Shown piece after piece: positions 15,360 through 22,675 of a stretch of 22,675 nt of DNA. The notes beneath the pieces were generated by a model, which was given only the letters and a program-made list of their open reading frames with translations, was not told the origin of the DNA and made no database searches. The DNA comes from Syntrophales bacterium. Its GTDB lineage: Bacteria; Desulfobacterota; Syntrophia; Syntrophales; UBA2210. The DNA is taken from the NCBI GenBank assembly GCA_028715865.1, contig JAQUQY010000003.1, positions 1 through 22,675 of the forward strand, read 5' to 3'. Every line of letters begins with the position of its first letter. Positions within the stretch are counted from its first letter, which is position 1. The translations under genes were made by a program, and so were the position numbers.

Positions 15360-16216
15360 TGGCAAAGCGAAATTCTCTGGGGAAGGGTCTGGGCGCCATA
15401 TTTACCGATCTCGTGGATCATGGATCGTCAAAGCCTCACTTCCACTTATGCGGCATAGAGGAGCTGAAGCCCAACTCTTTTCAACCACGCCGCTCTTTCA
15501 ACGGAAACGAGATAAGTAAACTTGCCGAATCCATAGGAACAAGCGGCATTATCCAGCCTATCATTGTTAGAAAATCCCCACCAGGTTATGAAATCATAGC
15601 GGGTGAACGCCGATGGAGGGCGGCCCAGGAGGCCGGCCTTCGGGAGGTCCCGGTGATTATTCGTGAAGCAACTGATCGTGACCTGGCTGAGTGGTCCATT
15701 ATAGAAAACCTTCAGAGAGAAGAACTTAATCCCATTGAAGAGGCCGATGCCTACAACCGGTTGATTTCAACATTCAAACTGGCCCAGGAAGAAATCGCGG
15801 CCCGCGTTGGAAAGGATCGTTCCACTATCGCAAACATGCTGAGACTTTTGAAACTGCCCTCCCCTGTTAAGGAGGCCCTTATCAACGAAACCATCTCAGC
15901 GGGACATGCCAGGGCCATACTTACCCTGGAATCTACATCAGATCAACTTACACTTCTTAAAGAAATCATCGGCGGAAAGCTTTCGGTCCGGGAAGCGGAA
16001 AAGCGTGCCGGCAAAATAAAAAAATCTGAACCACCTGAGAAAAAGCGCCAAAAGGATACTTCGCTTCATAACCTGGAAACCATGCTTTCTCAAAAGCTTA
16101 TGGCCAAAGTAACCATCAGACAAAAAAAAAGGGGCGGTTCCCTTGAAATACGTTATCTGTCTCTGGACGAGCTGAACAGAATAATAGATCACATGTTGTC
16201 CAGGGAAAATAGGTAG
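15359..16216 (+). CDS. parB: Chromosome partitioning protein ParB (Spo0J)
   Basis: The 285-residue protein opens with the classic RNSLGKGLGAIF. The CTP-binding ParB/Sulfiredoxin domain follows, with GIIQPIIVRKS and GERRWRAAQEAGL (arginine-rich C motif), then ENLQREELNPIEEADAY. The helix-turn-helix region, near QEEIAARVGKDRSTIANMLRLL, recognises parS. The C-terminal dimerisation part is present. It binds the parS site at 6231-6252 and spreads as a CTP-dependent clamp. Its ATG shares one base with the parA stop (TAATG), so the two genes are translationally coupled. Confidence 0.97.
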   Translation: MAKRNSLGKGLGAIFTDLVDHGSSKPHFHLCGIEELKPNSFQPRRSFNGNEISKLAESIGTSGIIQPIIVRKSPPGYEIIAGERRWRAAQEAGLREVPVIIREATDRDLAEWSIIENLQREELNPIEEADAYNRLISTFKLAQEEIAARVGKDRSTIANMLRLLKLPSPVKEALINETISAGHARAILTLESTSDQLTLLKEIIGGKLSVREAEKRAGKIKKSEPPEKKRQKDTSLHNLETMLSQKLMAKVTIRQKKRGGSLEIRYLSLDELNRIIDHMLSRENR

Positions 16217-16242
16217 TAACACTCCTATTACACCTTACAACA

Positions 16243-16274
16243 TATCAACAGGTGTTGATAAGCCTGTTTACAGG
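16243..16274. promoter_or_regulatory. Two adjacent palindromes upstream of dnaA, one holding inverted DnaA-box-like 9-mers
   Basis: The first palindrome, TATCAACA-GG-TGTTGATA (16243-16260), is two inverted copies of a DnaA-box-like sequence; its right arm extends to TGTTGATAA (16253-16261), the exact complement of TTATCAACA at 17708-17716. The second, CCTGT-TT-ACAGG (16263-16274), follows after two bases. Both lie in the 69-nt gap between parB and dnaA, ending 11 nt before the dnaA GTG. DnaA self-regulation is the obvious reading. An RNA hairpin in the dnaA leader is the alternative. Confidence 0.55.
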
Positions 16275-16285
16275 ATTACAGAAAC

Positions 16286-17632
16286 GTGGAAACTATCTGG
16301 TTAGAAAGTACTAAAATAATTAAAGATAATATTACAAAGCAAAATTTTGATACTTGGATAAAACCAATCAAAATTCTTGCTATCGAAGATAACACTGTAA
16401 CATTATCAGTCCCAAATAAATTTTTCAGGGACTGGATCATAGACAACTATTACTCTCTTATATCCGACGCAATAACCGCTATAACGGCTGCGACAGTGAC
16501 CGTATTATTTTCCATTCAGAAGTCCGGGTCCATTCCTCCTATGAGTCTGGCTGAACCTGAAGTAGAAGAACCTGTCGAAAAGTTTTTTCCCAAAAAGCGT
16601 CTCCAGTCATCACTTAATCCCCATTACAGCTTTGAACGTTTTATAGTTGGAACCTCTAACCAGTTTGCCCATGCCGCGGCAAGATCCGTGGCCGAACAGC
16701 CCGCGCACAACTATAATCCTTTGTTTATTTATGGCGGAGTTGGACTTGGAAAAACTCATCTTATAAATGCCATCGGACTTCTTACCATGTCTTTGTACGC
16801 GAAAAAGAATGTACTCTATGTGTCAGCCGAGGAGTTTATGAATGAACTGATAAATTCCATACGATATGACAAGATGTTGGAATTTAGGGAAAAGTATAGA
16901 AAAATCGATTGCCTGCTAATTGATGACATTCAGTTTATTGCAGGAAAAGAGAGGACACAGGAGGAGTTTTTTCACACTTTTAACACCCTTCATGATTCCG
17001 GCAAACAAATCGTTGTGACCAGCGATAAATTTCCAAAGGAAATTCAAAACCTTGAAGCCCGTCTACGTTCACGCTTCGAGTGGGGTCTCATTGCAGACAT
17101 TCAACCGCCCGAAATGGAAACCAGAATAGCCATAATTCGCAAAAAAGCAGCTGAAAATACTGTTGTTTTACCCGATGACGTTATACAGTACATAGCTTCA
17201 GTGGGGGATTCCAATATTAGGGAACTAGAGGGAATGCTAACTAGAATTGTGGCGTACACATCTCTAACAGGAACTGAAATTACTATTGATACGATAAGGG
17301 ATGTAATTAGAAAGCTTCTTAAGCACACTAAAAAACAAGATATAACTATAGATGATGTAGTGAAGGCAGTCGCTTCTAAATTCAATATAAAGATTGCTGA
17401 CCTTAAGTCCAAGAAGAAGAATAAGGAAGTTGTACTTTCAAGGCAGATCGCCATGTTTCTTTCCCGTAAGATGACGGGTTTTTCATTTCCCGATATAGGA
17501 TCAAAAATTGGAGACCGAGACCATTCAACAGTAATTTACGCCAATAACAAGATAAAAAATCTTGTTAGCCGTGACAGCAACATAAAAAGCATTATCGAAG
17601 AAATCGAAGAAACACTTCAGAGAAAGAGCTAA
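16286..17632 (+). CDS. dnaA: Chromosomal replication initiator DnaA
   Basis: The 448-residue protein has all four DnaA domains. Domain I (1-75) carries the TKQNFDTWIKPIK motif and a short linker runs to about 108. Domain III has Walker A GGVGLGKTHL (150-159), Walker B CLLIDDIQF and the arginine-finger region ELEGMLTRI. Domain IV ends with the DNA-binding signature DRDHSTVIYANNKI. It binds DnaA boxes and opens the origin. The start is GTG at 16286; AGGA lies about 12 nt upstream. The gene is visibly more AT-rich than parA/parB or gyrB. The signature has IGDRDHS where many species have GGRDHS, a mild variation next to the base-contacting residues. Confidence 0.98.
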   Translation: METIWLESTKIIKDNITKQNFDTWIKPIKILAIEDNTVTLSVPNKFFRDWIIDNYYSLISDAITAITAATVTVLFSIQKSGSIPPMSLAEPEVEEPVEKFFPKKRLQSSLNPHYSFERFIVGTSNQFAHAAARSVAEQPAHNYNPLFIYGGVGLGKTHLINAIGLLTMSLYAKKNVLYVSAEEFMNELINSIRYDKMLEFREKYRKIDCLLIDDIQFIAGKERTQEEFFHTFNTLHDSGKQIVVTSDKFPKEIQNLEARLRSRFEWGLIADIQPPEMETRIAIIRKKAAENTVVLPDDVIQYIASVGDSNIRELEGMLTRIVAYTSLTGTEITIDTIRDVIRKLLKHTKKQDITIDDVVKAVASKFNIKIADLKSKKKNKEVVLSRQIAMFLSRKMTGFSFPDIGSKIGDRDHSTVIYANNKIKNLVSRDSNIKSIIEEIEETLQRKS

Positions 17633-17707
17633 TTCTTCAACAGTGTAGTCACAGGATAAAATGGCTGAATAATAAATAATTCTGAAAGGTATGACGTGTT
17701 TCTAGGG

Positions 17708-17716
17708 TTATCAACA
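17708..17716 (+). promoter_or_regulatory. DnaA-box-like 9-mer TTATCAACA
   Basis: It differs from the consensus TTATCCACA at one position. The same 9-mer occurs on the minus strand at 16253-16261 upstream of dnaA, and eight of its nine bases recur at 16242-16250. Repetition on both sides of dnaA supports it as the box variant used here. Confidence 0.6.
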
Positions 17717-17720
17717 GATT

Positions 17721-17760
17721 CTATTACTACTACTATTTTTTTAATTACATATGAATAATA
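17721..17760. other. DnaA-trio run and AT-rich DNA unwinding element
   Basis: Five triplets, CTA TTA CTA CTA CTA (17721-17735), begin 4 nt after the DnaA-box-like 9-mer. On the other strand they read as TAG-type trios, which bind DnaA during strand opening in B. subtilis. The next 25 bases are seven T followed by AT-rich sequence, as expected of the unwinding element. The pattern is seen directly; the function is inferred. Confidence 0.65.
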
Positions 17761-17769
17761 GGTGATTAA

Positions 17770-18885
17770 ATGGAATTTACAGTAGATCGCAATGTATTTC
17801 AGGAAGCCGTACAGAGAACCTTGGGAATTGTTGAACGAAAGACCACAATACCGATTCTTAACAATATTCTTATTAAAGTGGAGGACCGTTCTTTAAGAAT
17901 TGTGGCAACGGACCGGGAAATAGGACTTATATCTGATTATGGGGCTGAGGTTGCTGAACCTGGGGAAATCACTGTAAACGCGAAAAAACTCCATGAGATG
18001 GTTCGTGAAATGGAGGGTGAACGTGTTTTTTTCTCATCAGGAAAGAATAATCAGGTACGTATCGTCTCTAGCAAGGCGGAGTTTCGTATTCCAGGAATAC
18101 AGGCCGATGATTTTCCAGAGGTTCATCAGGAGGATGATGTTCCATTTTTTACAATGCCCTGCCGTTTTCTGAAAAATATGATCCGGAAAACCTTTTATGC
18201 CGCTTCCACCGATGAAACAAGGTCAAGTCTCAACGGAGCCTTTTTCAAGAAAGATGGAGTCAACTGTGAAATGGTAGCAACGGACGGTCATCGCCTGTCA
18301 CTTGTGCGTGGGAATATCCCTGATGCAAACGAGGAGGGAAATAATGTGGAGGGGATTATCATTCCAAGAAAAGGACTTAACGAAATCAGAAAGATGGTTG
18401 AAGATGGAGATGGAACCGTTGAAGTCGGAATCGGTGGCCATGTATGTGTGATTAAAAAACAAGATAGTATGTTAAGAGTGAGTCTGGTGGATGCAGTATA
18501 TCCTGAATATAACCGCGTAATACCGAAGGACCGGGGAATTGAAATAGTAATTGAAAAAAAGAGGATAATGCAGTCTCTCCGACGAATGGGTGTAATGGCC
18601 AATGAATTGTTTAGTGGCGTAATTATTACACTTTTAGAAGGAATAATTAAACTCAATTCGACAAATCCCGACGTAGGAGAGGCCAATGAAGAAATCGCAG
18701 TGGACTATCGAGATGGAACTTTTTCAGTGGGTTATAATGTTCGATATCTTATTGAGGCAATCGACTCCATAGACGATGAAATGGTTTCTCTTGAACTGAG
18801 AAGCGGCGGCGGAGCCGGTGTTGTTAAAATTCCCGGCAATGATTCTTTCATGAGCATTATAATGCCCATAACTATAGTGAAGTAG
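17770..18885 (+). CDS. dnaN: DNA polymerase III beta subunit (sliding clamp)
   Basis: The 371-residue protein has the three-fold clamp layout. It opens with MEFTVDRNVFQEAVQRTLGIVERKTTIPILNNILI and contains ATDREIGL, the central FYAASTDETRSSLNG and ATDGHRLSL, and ends in MPITIVK. That C-terminal region forms part of the pocket that binds polymerase and other clamp clients. The clamp encircles DNA and holds the replicative polymerase. An AGGTG ribosome-binding site is about 6 nt before the ATG. It follows the origin segment and is followed after 19 nt by gyrB; recF, often found between them, is absent. Codon use is AT-leaning like dnaA. Confidence 0.98.
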   Translation: MEFTVDRNVFQEAVQRTLGIVERKTTIPILNNILIKVEDRSLRIVATDREIGLISDYGAEVAEPGEITVNAKKLHEMVREMEGERVFFSSGKNNQVRIVSSKAEFRIPGIQADDFPEVHQEDDVPFFTMPCRFLKNMIRKTFYAASTDETRSSLNGAFFKKDGVNCEMVATDGHRLSLVRGNIPDANEEGNNVEGIIIPRKGLNEIRKMVEDGDGTVEVGIGGHVCVIKKQDSMLRVSLVDAVYPEYNRVIPKDRGIEIVIEKKRIMQSLRRMGVMANELFSGVIITLLEGIIKLNSTNPDVGEANEEIAVDYRDGTFSVGYNVRYLIEAIDSIDDEMVSLELRSGGGAGVVKIPGNDSFMSIIMPITIVK

Positions 18886-18904
18886 AAATAGAGAGGAACG
18901 GAGA

Positions 18905-21316
18905 GTGTCGGAAGAAACATACGGAGCTGACAATATAAAGGTTCTTGGAGGACTTGAAGCGGTCCGAAAACGGCCGGCCATGTACATAGGAAGCACATCT
19001 AAAGAAGGATTACACCACCTTGTATATGAAGTTGTGGATAACAGTATCGACGAGGCATCTGCCGGATACTGCGACAGCATCGAAGTAAAAATTAGAATAG
19101 ATAACAGTGTCATGGTTAGCGACAACGGGCGCGGTATCCCCGTGGATGAGCATAAAACTGAAAAAATATCAGCGGCAGAAGTCGTTATGACAAAACTTCA
19201 CGCCGGCGCCAAGTTCAGCAATGAAAGCTACAAAATATCCGGCGGTCTTCATGGTGTAGGGGTTTCGGTTGTAAATGCCCTTTCAGATTCTCTTGTACTT
19301 GAAGTATGGCGTGACGGAAAAGTTTACCGCCAGGAGTACCGCAAGGGCACGGCATTGGCTCCCCTCAAGGAAACGGGAACTACCCGTCGAAGGGGAACAA
19401 AAATAACCTTCATGCCCGATAGGGATATCTTTGATGATATTGATTTCAGCTTTGATGTTTTATCAAACAGACTGAGAGAACTGGCATTTCTTAACAGAGG
19501 CGTTAAAATTGTACTCAAGGATGAGCGGAGCGAAAAGGAAAATGAGTTTTTTTACAAAGGAGGAATTGTCTCCTTTGTTGACTATCTAAACCGCAACAAA
19601 AAACCGCTTCACAAAAAACCTATCCACATAAACGGGGAACGTGAAGATTGTCAGGTTGAGCTTGCACTCCAATACAACGATTCCTATATGGAGAACGTTT
19701 TTTCTTACGCAAACAGCATCAACACCACCGAAGGCGGAACCCATCTCATTGGTTTCAGGTCGGCGCTGACAAGAGTAATAAACAATTATGCCACCGCCTC
19801 CGGTCTGCTGAAAAACGGCAAAATATCCCTCAAAGGAGAAGATGTCAGGGAAGGGCTGGCCTGTGTTATCAGTGTAAAACTCAGACAGCCGCAGTTCGAA
19901 GGTCAGACTAAGACGAAACTCGGAAACAGTGAAGTAAAGGGCCTTGTGGAGGCCGTTGTCTACGAAAAAATGAGTGTCTTTTTTGAAGAGAATCCAGCTC
20001 TTGCCCGTCAGATTGTTTCCAAATCAACAGACGCGGCCCGCGCACGGGAGGCTGCCCGTCGCGCGAGGGAGCTTACGCGCAGAAAATCATCTCTTGAAGT
20101 GTCGGCCCTTCCCGGAAAGCTTGCAGACTGCCAGGAAAAAGATCCCGCCTTGAGCGAAATCTATCTTGTGGAGGGCGACTCGGCTGGAGGTTCCGCTAAA
20201 CAGGGCAGGGATCGCCGCAACCAGGCAATCCTGCCACTTCGCGGCAAGCTTCTTAACGTCGAAAAAGCGCGCTTTGATAAAATGCTGGGGAATAATGAAA
20301 TCAAGGTAATCATTACAGCCCTGGGTACGGGTATCGGCGAGGGCGACTTCGATATCAGCAAGCTTCGCTACCACAAAGTGGTTATCATGACCGACGCCGA
20401 TATAGATGGACTGCACATACGAACCCTCCTTCTAACCTTCTTTTTCAGGTATATGCGCGAACTTATAGAGAGAGGTTTTCTCTATATAGCTCAACCACCC
20501 CTTTTCCGTGTAGCAGATAACAAGAAATCTCTATATATCGGGAGTGAAGAGGAAATGGAGAGTTACATCCTCGAAAACGGAGTCGAGAAGATTCATGTAG
20601 AGACAGACGGGGGTGCGCGCTTAACGGGTTCGCGGCTCCTTTCAATCCTGCGAAAAGGAATGCATATAGAAAATATTCTCGACAAATTTCATCGTCAGGG
20701 CAAAAACCGGAAGGTCTTGCATCTCCTTGCGGGAGACCCCGCTTTTTCATTGTCCGATTTCTCAGATTCAGAAATTCTTAAAAGACTGGGTAAAAGGATC
20801 ACCAACGCCATAGGCGAAGAGGTTCAGTCATACTGGACTGAAGATGACATGGAACACGGTGGATGGAAACTTCTCTTCAGAATAAGGGAAAATGGTACCG
20901 ACAATACGACCTGGATAGACCGTGATATTTTCTCGCAGCCGAAATTTGCCGAAACAAGGTCTCTTTTGAAGCAGATTGAGTCTCTGGGCGAACCGCCCTA
21001 CCGCGTCTTCGAGGGATTAACCGATGACGGATCCCCCGGCAAGTCCTTCCAAAATATAACAGCACTGATTGATCACGTTGTACGAACAGGAAAGAAAGGT
21101 TTCTCACTCCAGCGATACAAGGGTCTTGGTGAAATGAATCCGGAACAGCTCTGGGAAACCACCATGGATCCGGAGCGTAGGACCCTGCTCCAGGTAAAGG
21201 TGGAAGACGCCGTAAAAGCGGACCTGATTTTTTCGACCCTCATGGGGGACCAGGTTGAGCCGCGACGGGAATTCATTTTTGAGAACGCCCTTAACGTATC
21301 GAATCTTGATGTGTAA
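18905..21316 (+). CDS. gyrB: DNA gyrase subunit B
   Basis: The 803-residue subunit is the ATPase of gyrase, which introduces negative supercoils with GyrA. The GHKL ATPase region has VDNSIDEASAG (Mg and ATP site), DNGRGIPVD and GGLHGVGVSVVNALS. The TOPRIM domain has EGDSAGGSAKQGRDRRNQAILPLRGK and the metal-binding DADIDG. The C-terminal QRYKGLGEMNPEQLWETTMDPE contacts GyrA. The length includes the insert found in proteobacterial GyrB and absent from the roughly 640-residue Gram-positive form, which is a useful clue to the lineage. The start is GTG at 18905 with an AGGAACGGAG ribosome-binding region. It probably shares a transcript with dnaN. Confidence 0.98.
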   Translation: MSEETYGADNIKVLGGLEAVRKRPAMYIGSTSKEGLHHLVYEVVDNSIDEASAGYCDSIEVKIRIDNSVMVSDNGRGIPVDEHKTEKISAAEVVMTKLHAGAKFSNESYKISGGLHGVGVSVVNALSDSLVLEVWRDGKVYRQEYRKGTALAPLKETGTTRRRGTKITFMPDRDIFDDIDFSFDVLSNRLRELAFLNRGVKIVLKDERSEKENEFFYKGGIVSFVDYLNRNKKPLHKKPIHINGEREDCQVELALQYNDSYMENVFSYANSINTTEGGTHLIGFRSALTRVINNYATASGLLKNGKISLKGEDVREGLACVISVKLRQPQFEGQTKTKLGNSEVKGLVEAVVYEKMSVFFEENPALARQIVSKSTDAARAREAARRARELTRRKSSLEVSALPGKLADCQEKDPALSEIYLVEGDSAGGSAKQGRDRRNQAILPLRGKLLNVEKARFDKMLGNNEIKVIITALGTGIGEGDFDISKLRYHKVVIMTDADIDGLHIRTLLLTFFFRYMRELIERGFLYIAQPPLFRVADNKKSLYIGSEEEMESYILENGVEKIHVETDGGARLTGSRLLSILRKGMHIENILDKFHRQGKNRKVLHLLAGDPAFSLSDFSDSEILKRLGKRITNAIGEEVQSYWTEDDMEHGGWKLLFRIRENGTDNTTWIDRDIFSQPKFAETRSLLKQIESLGEPPYRVFEGLTDDGSPGKSFQNITALIDHVVRTGKKGFSLQRYKGLGEMNPEQLWETTMDPERRTLLQVKVEDAVKADLIFSTLMGDQVEPRREFIFENALNVSNLDV

Positions 21317-21417
21317 TTTCTTGAAAGTCTTAGAGAATTGACAGTAGGGTACCCCTGGGAGTGGAGGCCTGATCTTCTGGTCATGGCCCCCTTTGTCATA
21401 AGGAGGAAAGTGAAAGA

Positions 21418-22675
21418 ATGGATCAGTTGAAGCAGCGGAATCTTCCGGTCAACATAGAAGATGAGATGAAAAAGTCCTACGTGGGCTATGCGATGAGTGT
21501 AATAATCGGCCGGGCCATACCTGATGTGCGGGACGGTCTGAAGCCTGTCCACCGAAGGGCGCTATTTGCCATGGCGGAACTGGGGAACCGTTGGAACAGG
21601 CCTTACAAAAAATCGGCCCGTATCGTCGGAGATATCATAGGTAAATACCATCCCCACGGTGACTCGGCGGCTTATGACACAGTAGTCCGAATGGCCCAGG
21701 ATTTTTCCATGCGCTACCCTCTCGTTGACGGACAGGGGAATTTCGGTTCCATCGATGGAGACCCTCCGGCGGCCATGCGGTACACGGAAATCAGAATGGC
21801 CCGTATCGCCGAAGAAATGCTCGCGGACATCGACAAGGAAACAGTTGGTTTTATTCCTAATTACGACGAAACCTTAGAAGAGCCCGTCGTTCTACCAGCA
21901 AAAATCCCGGAGCTTCTACTGAATGGTTCTTCGGGAATCGCTGTTGGTGTTACCACAAATATCCCTCCCCACAACCTGGTGGAGGTCTGCGACGGTCTCA
22001 TCGCTCTCATCAGGAATCCCGAACTGTCCGTGGATGGTCTGATGCAATATATAAAGGGGCCCGATTTCCCCACGGCCGGCTTTATAAACGGCCGTGAGGG
22101 AATCCTTTCCGCCTACCGGACGGGCCGTGGAATTATACGCATGCGTGCACGGGCTCTTGTGGAGCGTAACGCCAGGAGCGACCGGGAAAGTATAGTTGTC
22201 ACGGAACTTCCTTATATGGTCAACAAGGCGTCTCTCATAGAAAAGATTTCCGAGCTTGTTAAGGAAAAGAAAATCAACGGGATCGCAGACTTGCGGGATG
22301 AATCCGACCGGGAGGGAATGAGGGTGGTCATTGACCTGAAGCGGGATGAAATGTCCGGTGTCATTCTCAACCAGCTCTACAAGCAGACCAGTATGGAATC
22401 CTCCTTCGGCATCATTATGCTTGCCATCGACCAGGGCCAGCCGAAAATCCATAACCTTAAGGAAATACTTGATAAGTTCATAATGTTCCGACGGGAGGTG
22501 GTTACGAAGCGAACCCGTTTCGACTTGGCACGGGCTCGTGAAAGGCTTCACATACTGGAGGGGCTGATCATAGCTCTCGATGCCATCGATGAAGTGGTGG
22601 CTGCCATACGGGCATCTGCCAGTCCCCAGTTGGCGCAAGAGCGCCTCATATCAGACTTTGGGCTCACCGGTATCC
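21418..22675 (+). CDS. gyrA: DNA gyrase subunit A, 5' part; continues beyond the window
   Basis: The first 419 codons are present and the frame is open at the window edge. GyrA cuts and rejoins DNA through its active tyrosine, Tyr122 in AAMRYTEIRMA, at the same number as in E. coli. The quinolone-pocket residues Ser83 and Asp87 (HPHGDSAAYDT) are the sensitive-type residues. The N-terminal KKSYVGYAMSVIIGRAIPDVRDGLKP and DGQGNFGSIDGDPP are standard. The ATG at 21418 has AGGAGG about 12 nt upstream, a little far; a GTG at 21410 is in another frame. It lies 101 nt after gyrB in the same direction. ParC shares this fold, but the gyrB neighbour and the residue numbering favour gyrA. Confidence 0.96.
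   Translation, partial: MDQLKQRNLPVNIEDEMKKSYVGYAMSVIIGRAIPDVRDGLKPVHRRALFAMAELGNRWNRPYKKSARIVGDIIGKYHPHGDSAAYDTVVRMAQDFSMRYPLVDGQGNFGSIDGDPPAAMRYTEIRMARIAEEMLADIDKETVGFIPNYDETLEEPVVLPAKIPELLLNGSSGIAVGVTTNIPPHNLVEVCDGLIALIRNPELSVDGLMQYIKGPDFPTAGFINGREGILSAYRTGRGIIRMRARALVERNARSDRESIVVTELPYMVNKASLIEKISELVKEKKINGIADLRDESDREGMRVVIDLKRDEMSGVILNQLYKQTSMESSFGIIMLAIDQGQPKIHNLKEILDKFIMFRREVVTKRTRFDLARARERLHILEGLIIALDAIDEVVAAIRASASPQLAQERLISDFGLTGI

Larger units (their letters stand above)
17633..17769. other. oriC: Probable replication origin (oriC) segment between dnaA and dnaN
   Basis: This 137-nt gap is AT-rich and contains no open frame of note. Its right half holds a DnaA-box-like 9-mer (17708-17716), a CTA-type triplet run (17721-17735) and an AT-rich tract (17736-17760), the order of the Bacillus subtilis unwinding module. 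Flanking dnaA and dnaN, with parAB nearby, are typical of an origin. I see no perfect TTATCCACA box in it. Confidence 0.7.

Noticed and set aside
15879..15887. TTATCAACG inside parB, one base from the origin 9-mer
   Set aside because: It lies in coding sequence and is expected by chance at this length; it is not part of a cluster.
19620..19628. CTATCCACA, one base from the consensus DnaA box, inside gyrB
   Set aside because: It is a single copy within coding sequence with no partner boxes.
1..22675. CRISPR arrays, transposons, integrase sites, tRNA or rRNA genes
   Set aside because: No spaced direct repeats, transposase motifs or RNA-gene cores were noticed anywhere; the region looks like a stable core chromosome segment.

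Overview
The window looks like the chromosomal replication-origin region of a Gram-negative bacterium, most likely a Desulfobacterota/deltaproteobacterial-type lineage. Three things point there. Lipopolysaccharide inner-core genes (kdsB, hldD) are present. GyrB is 803 residues, the long proteobacterial form. A ZraS/ZraR-type two-component pair stands next to a periplasmic HtrA protease. The lineage is inferred from gene content and style, not from a database search. There are no transposases, CRISPR arrays, tRNA or rRNA genes that I can see.

Layout, left to right. (1) 1-1306, minus: an HtrA/DegP protease cut by the window edge. (2) 1307-1630: a divergent control region with a near-consensus sigma-54 promoter pointing into htrA and a palindrome about 125 bp upstream of it. 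(3) 1631-6228, plus: a tight four-gene run of sensor kinase, sigma-54 activator, DUF362/ferredoxin protein and YjbQ. (4) 6231-6252: a perfect 22-bp palindrome holding a canonical parS site, between convergent genes. (5) 6311-13518, minus: an endonuclease III-like glycosylase whose iron-sulfur motif seems broken by a frameshift, a small membrane protein, a fumarylacetoacetase-family hydrolase, kdsB, hldD, a DegT-type aminotransferase (kdnA-like), an iron-type alcohol dehydrogenase (kdnB-like) and trmJ. (6) 13729-22675, plus: rsmG, parA, parB, dnaA, dnaN, gyrB and the 5' part of gyrA.

How the genes work together. The kdnB-kdnA-hldD-kdsB group reads as a pathway for an inner-core sugar with nitrogen at C8. 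Kdo is oxidised at C8 (KdnB), transaminated to Kdo8N (KdnA) and activated with CMP (KdsB), while HldD makes the heptose of the same core. The ZraSR-like pair probably senses an envelope signal and, through sigma-54, drives htrA. ParA, ParB and parS form the chromosome segregation system; DnaA, DnaN and gyrase make up the replication block.

The dnaA-dnaN gap carries an arrangement like the basal unwinding system known from Bacillus subtilis. A DnaA-box-like 9-mer is followed by a run of CTA-type triplets (the complement of DnaA-trios) and then an AT-rich tract. The same 9-mer occurs in inverted orientation just upstream of dnaA. This gap is my best candidate for the site where the origin opens.
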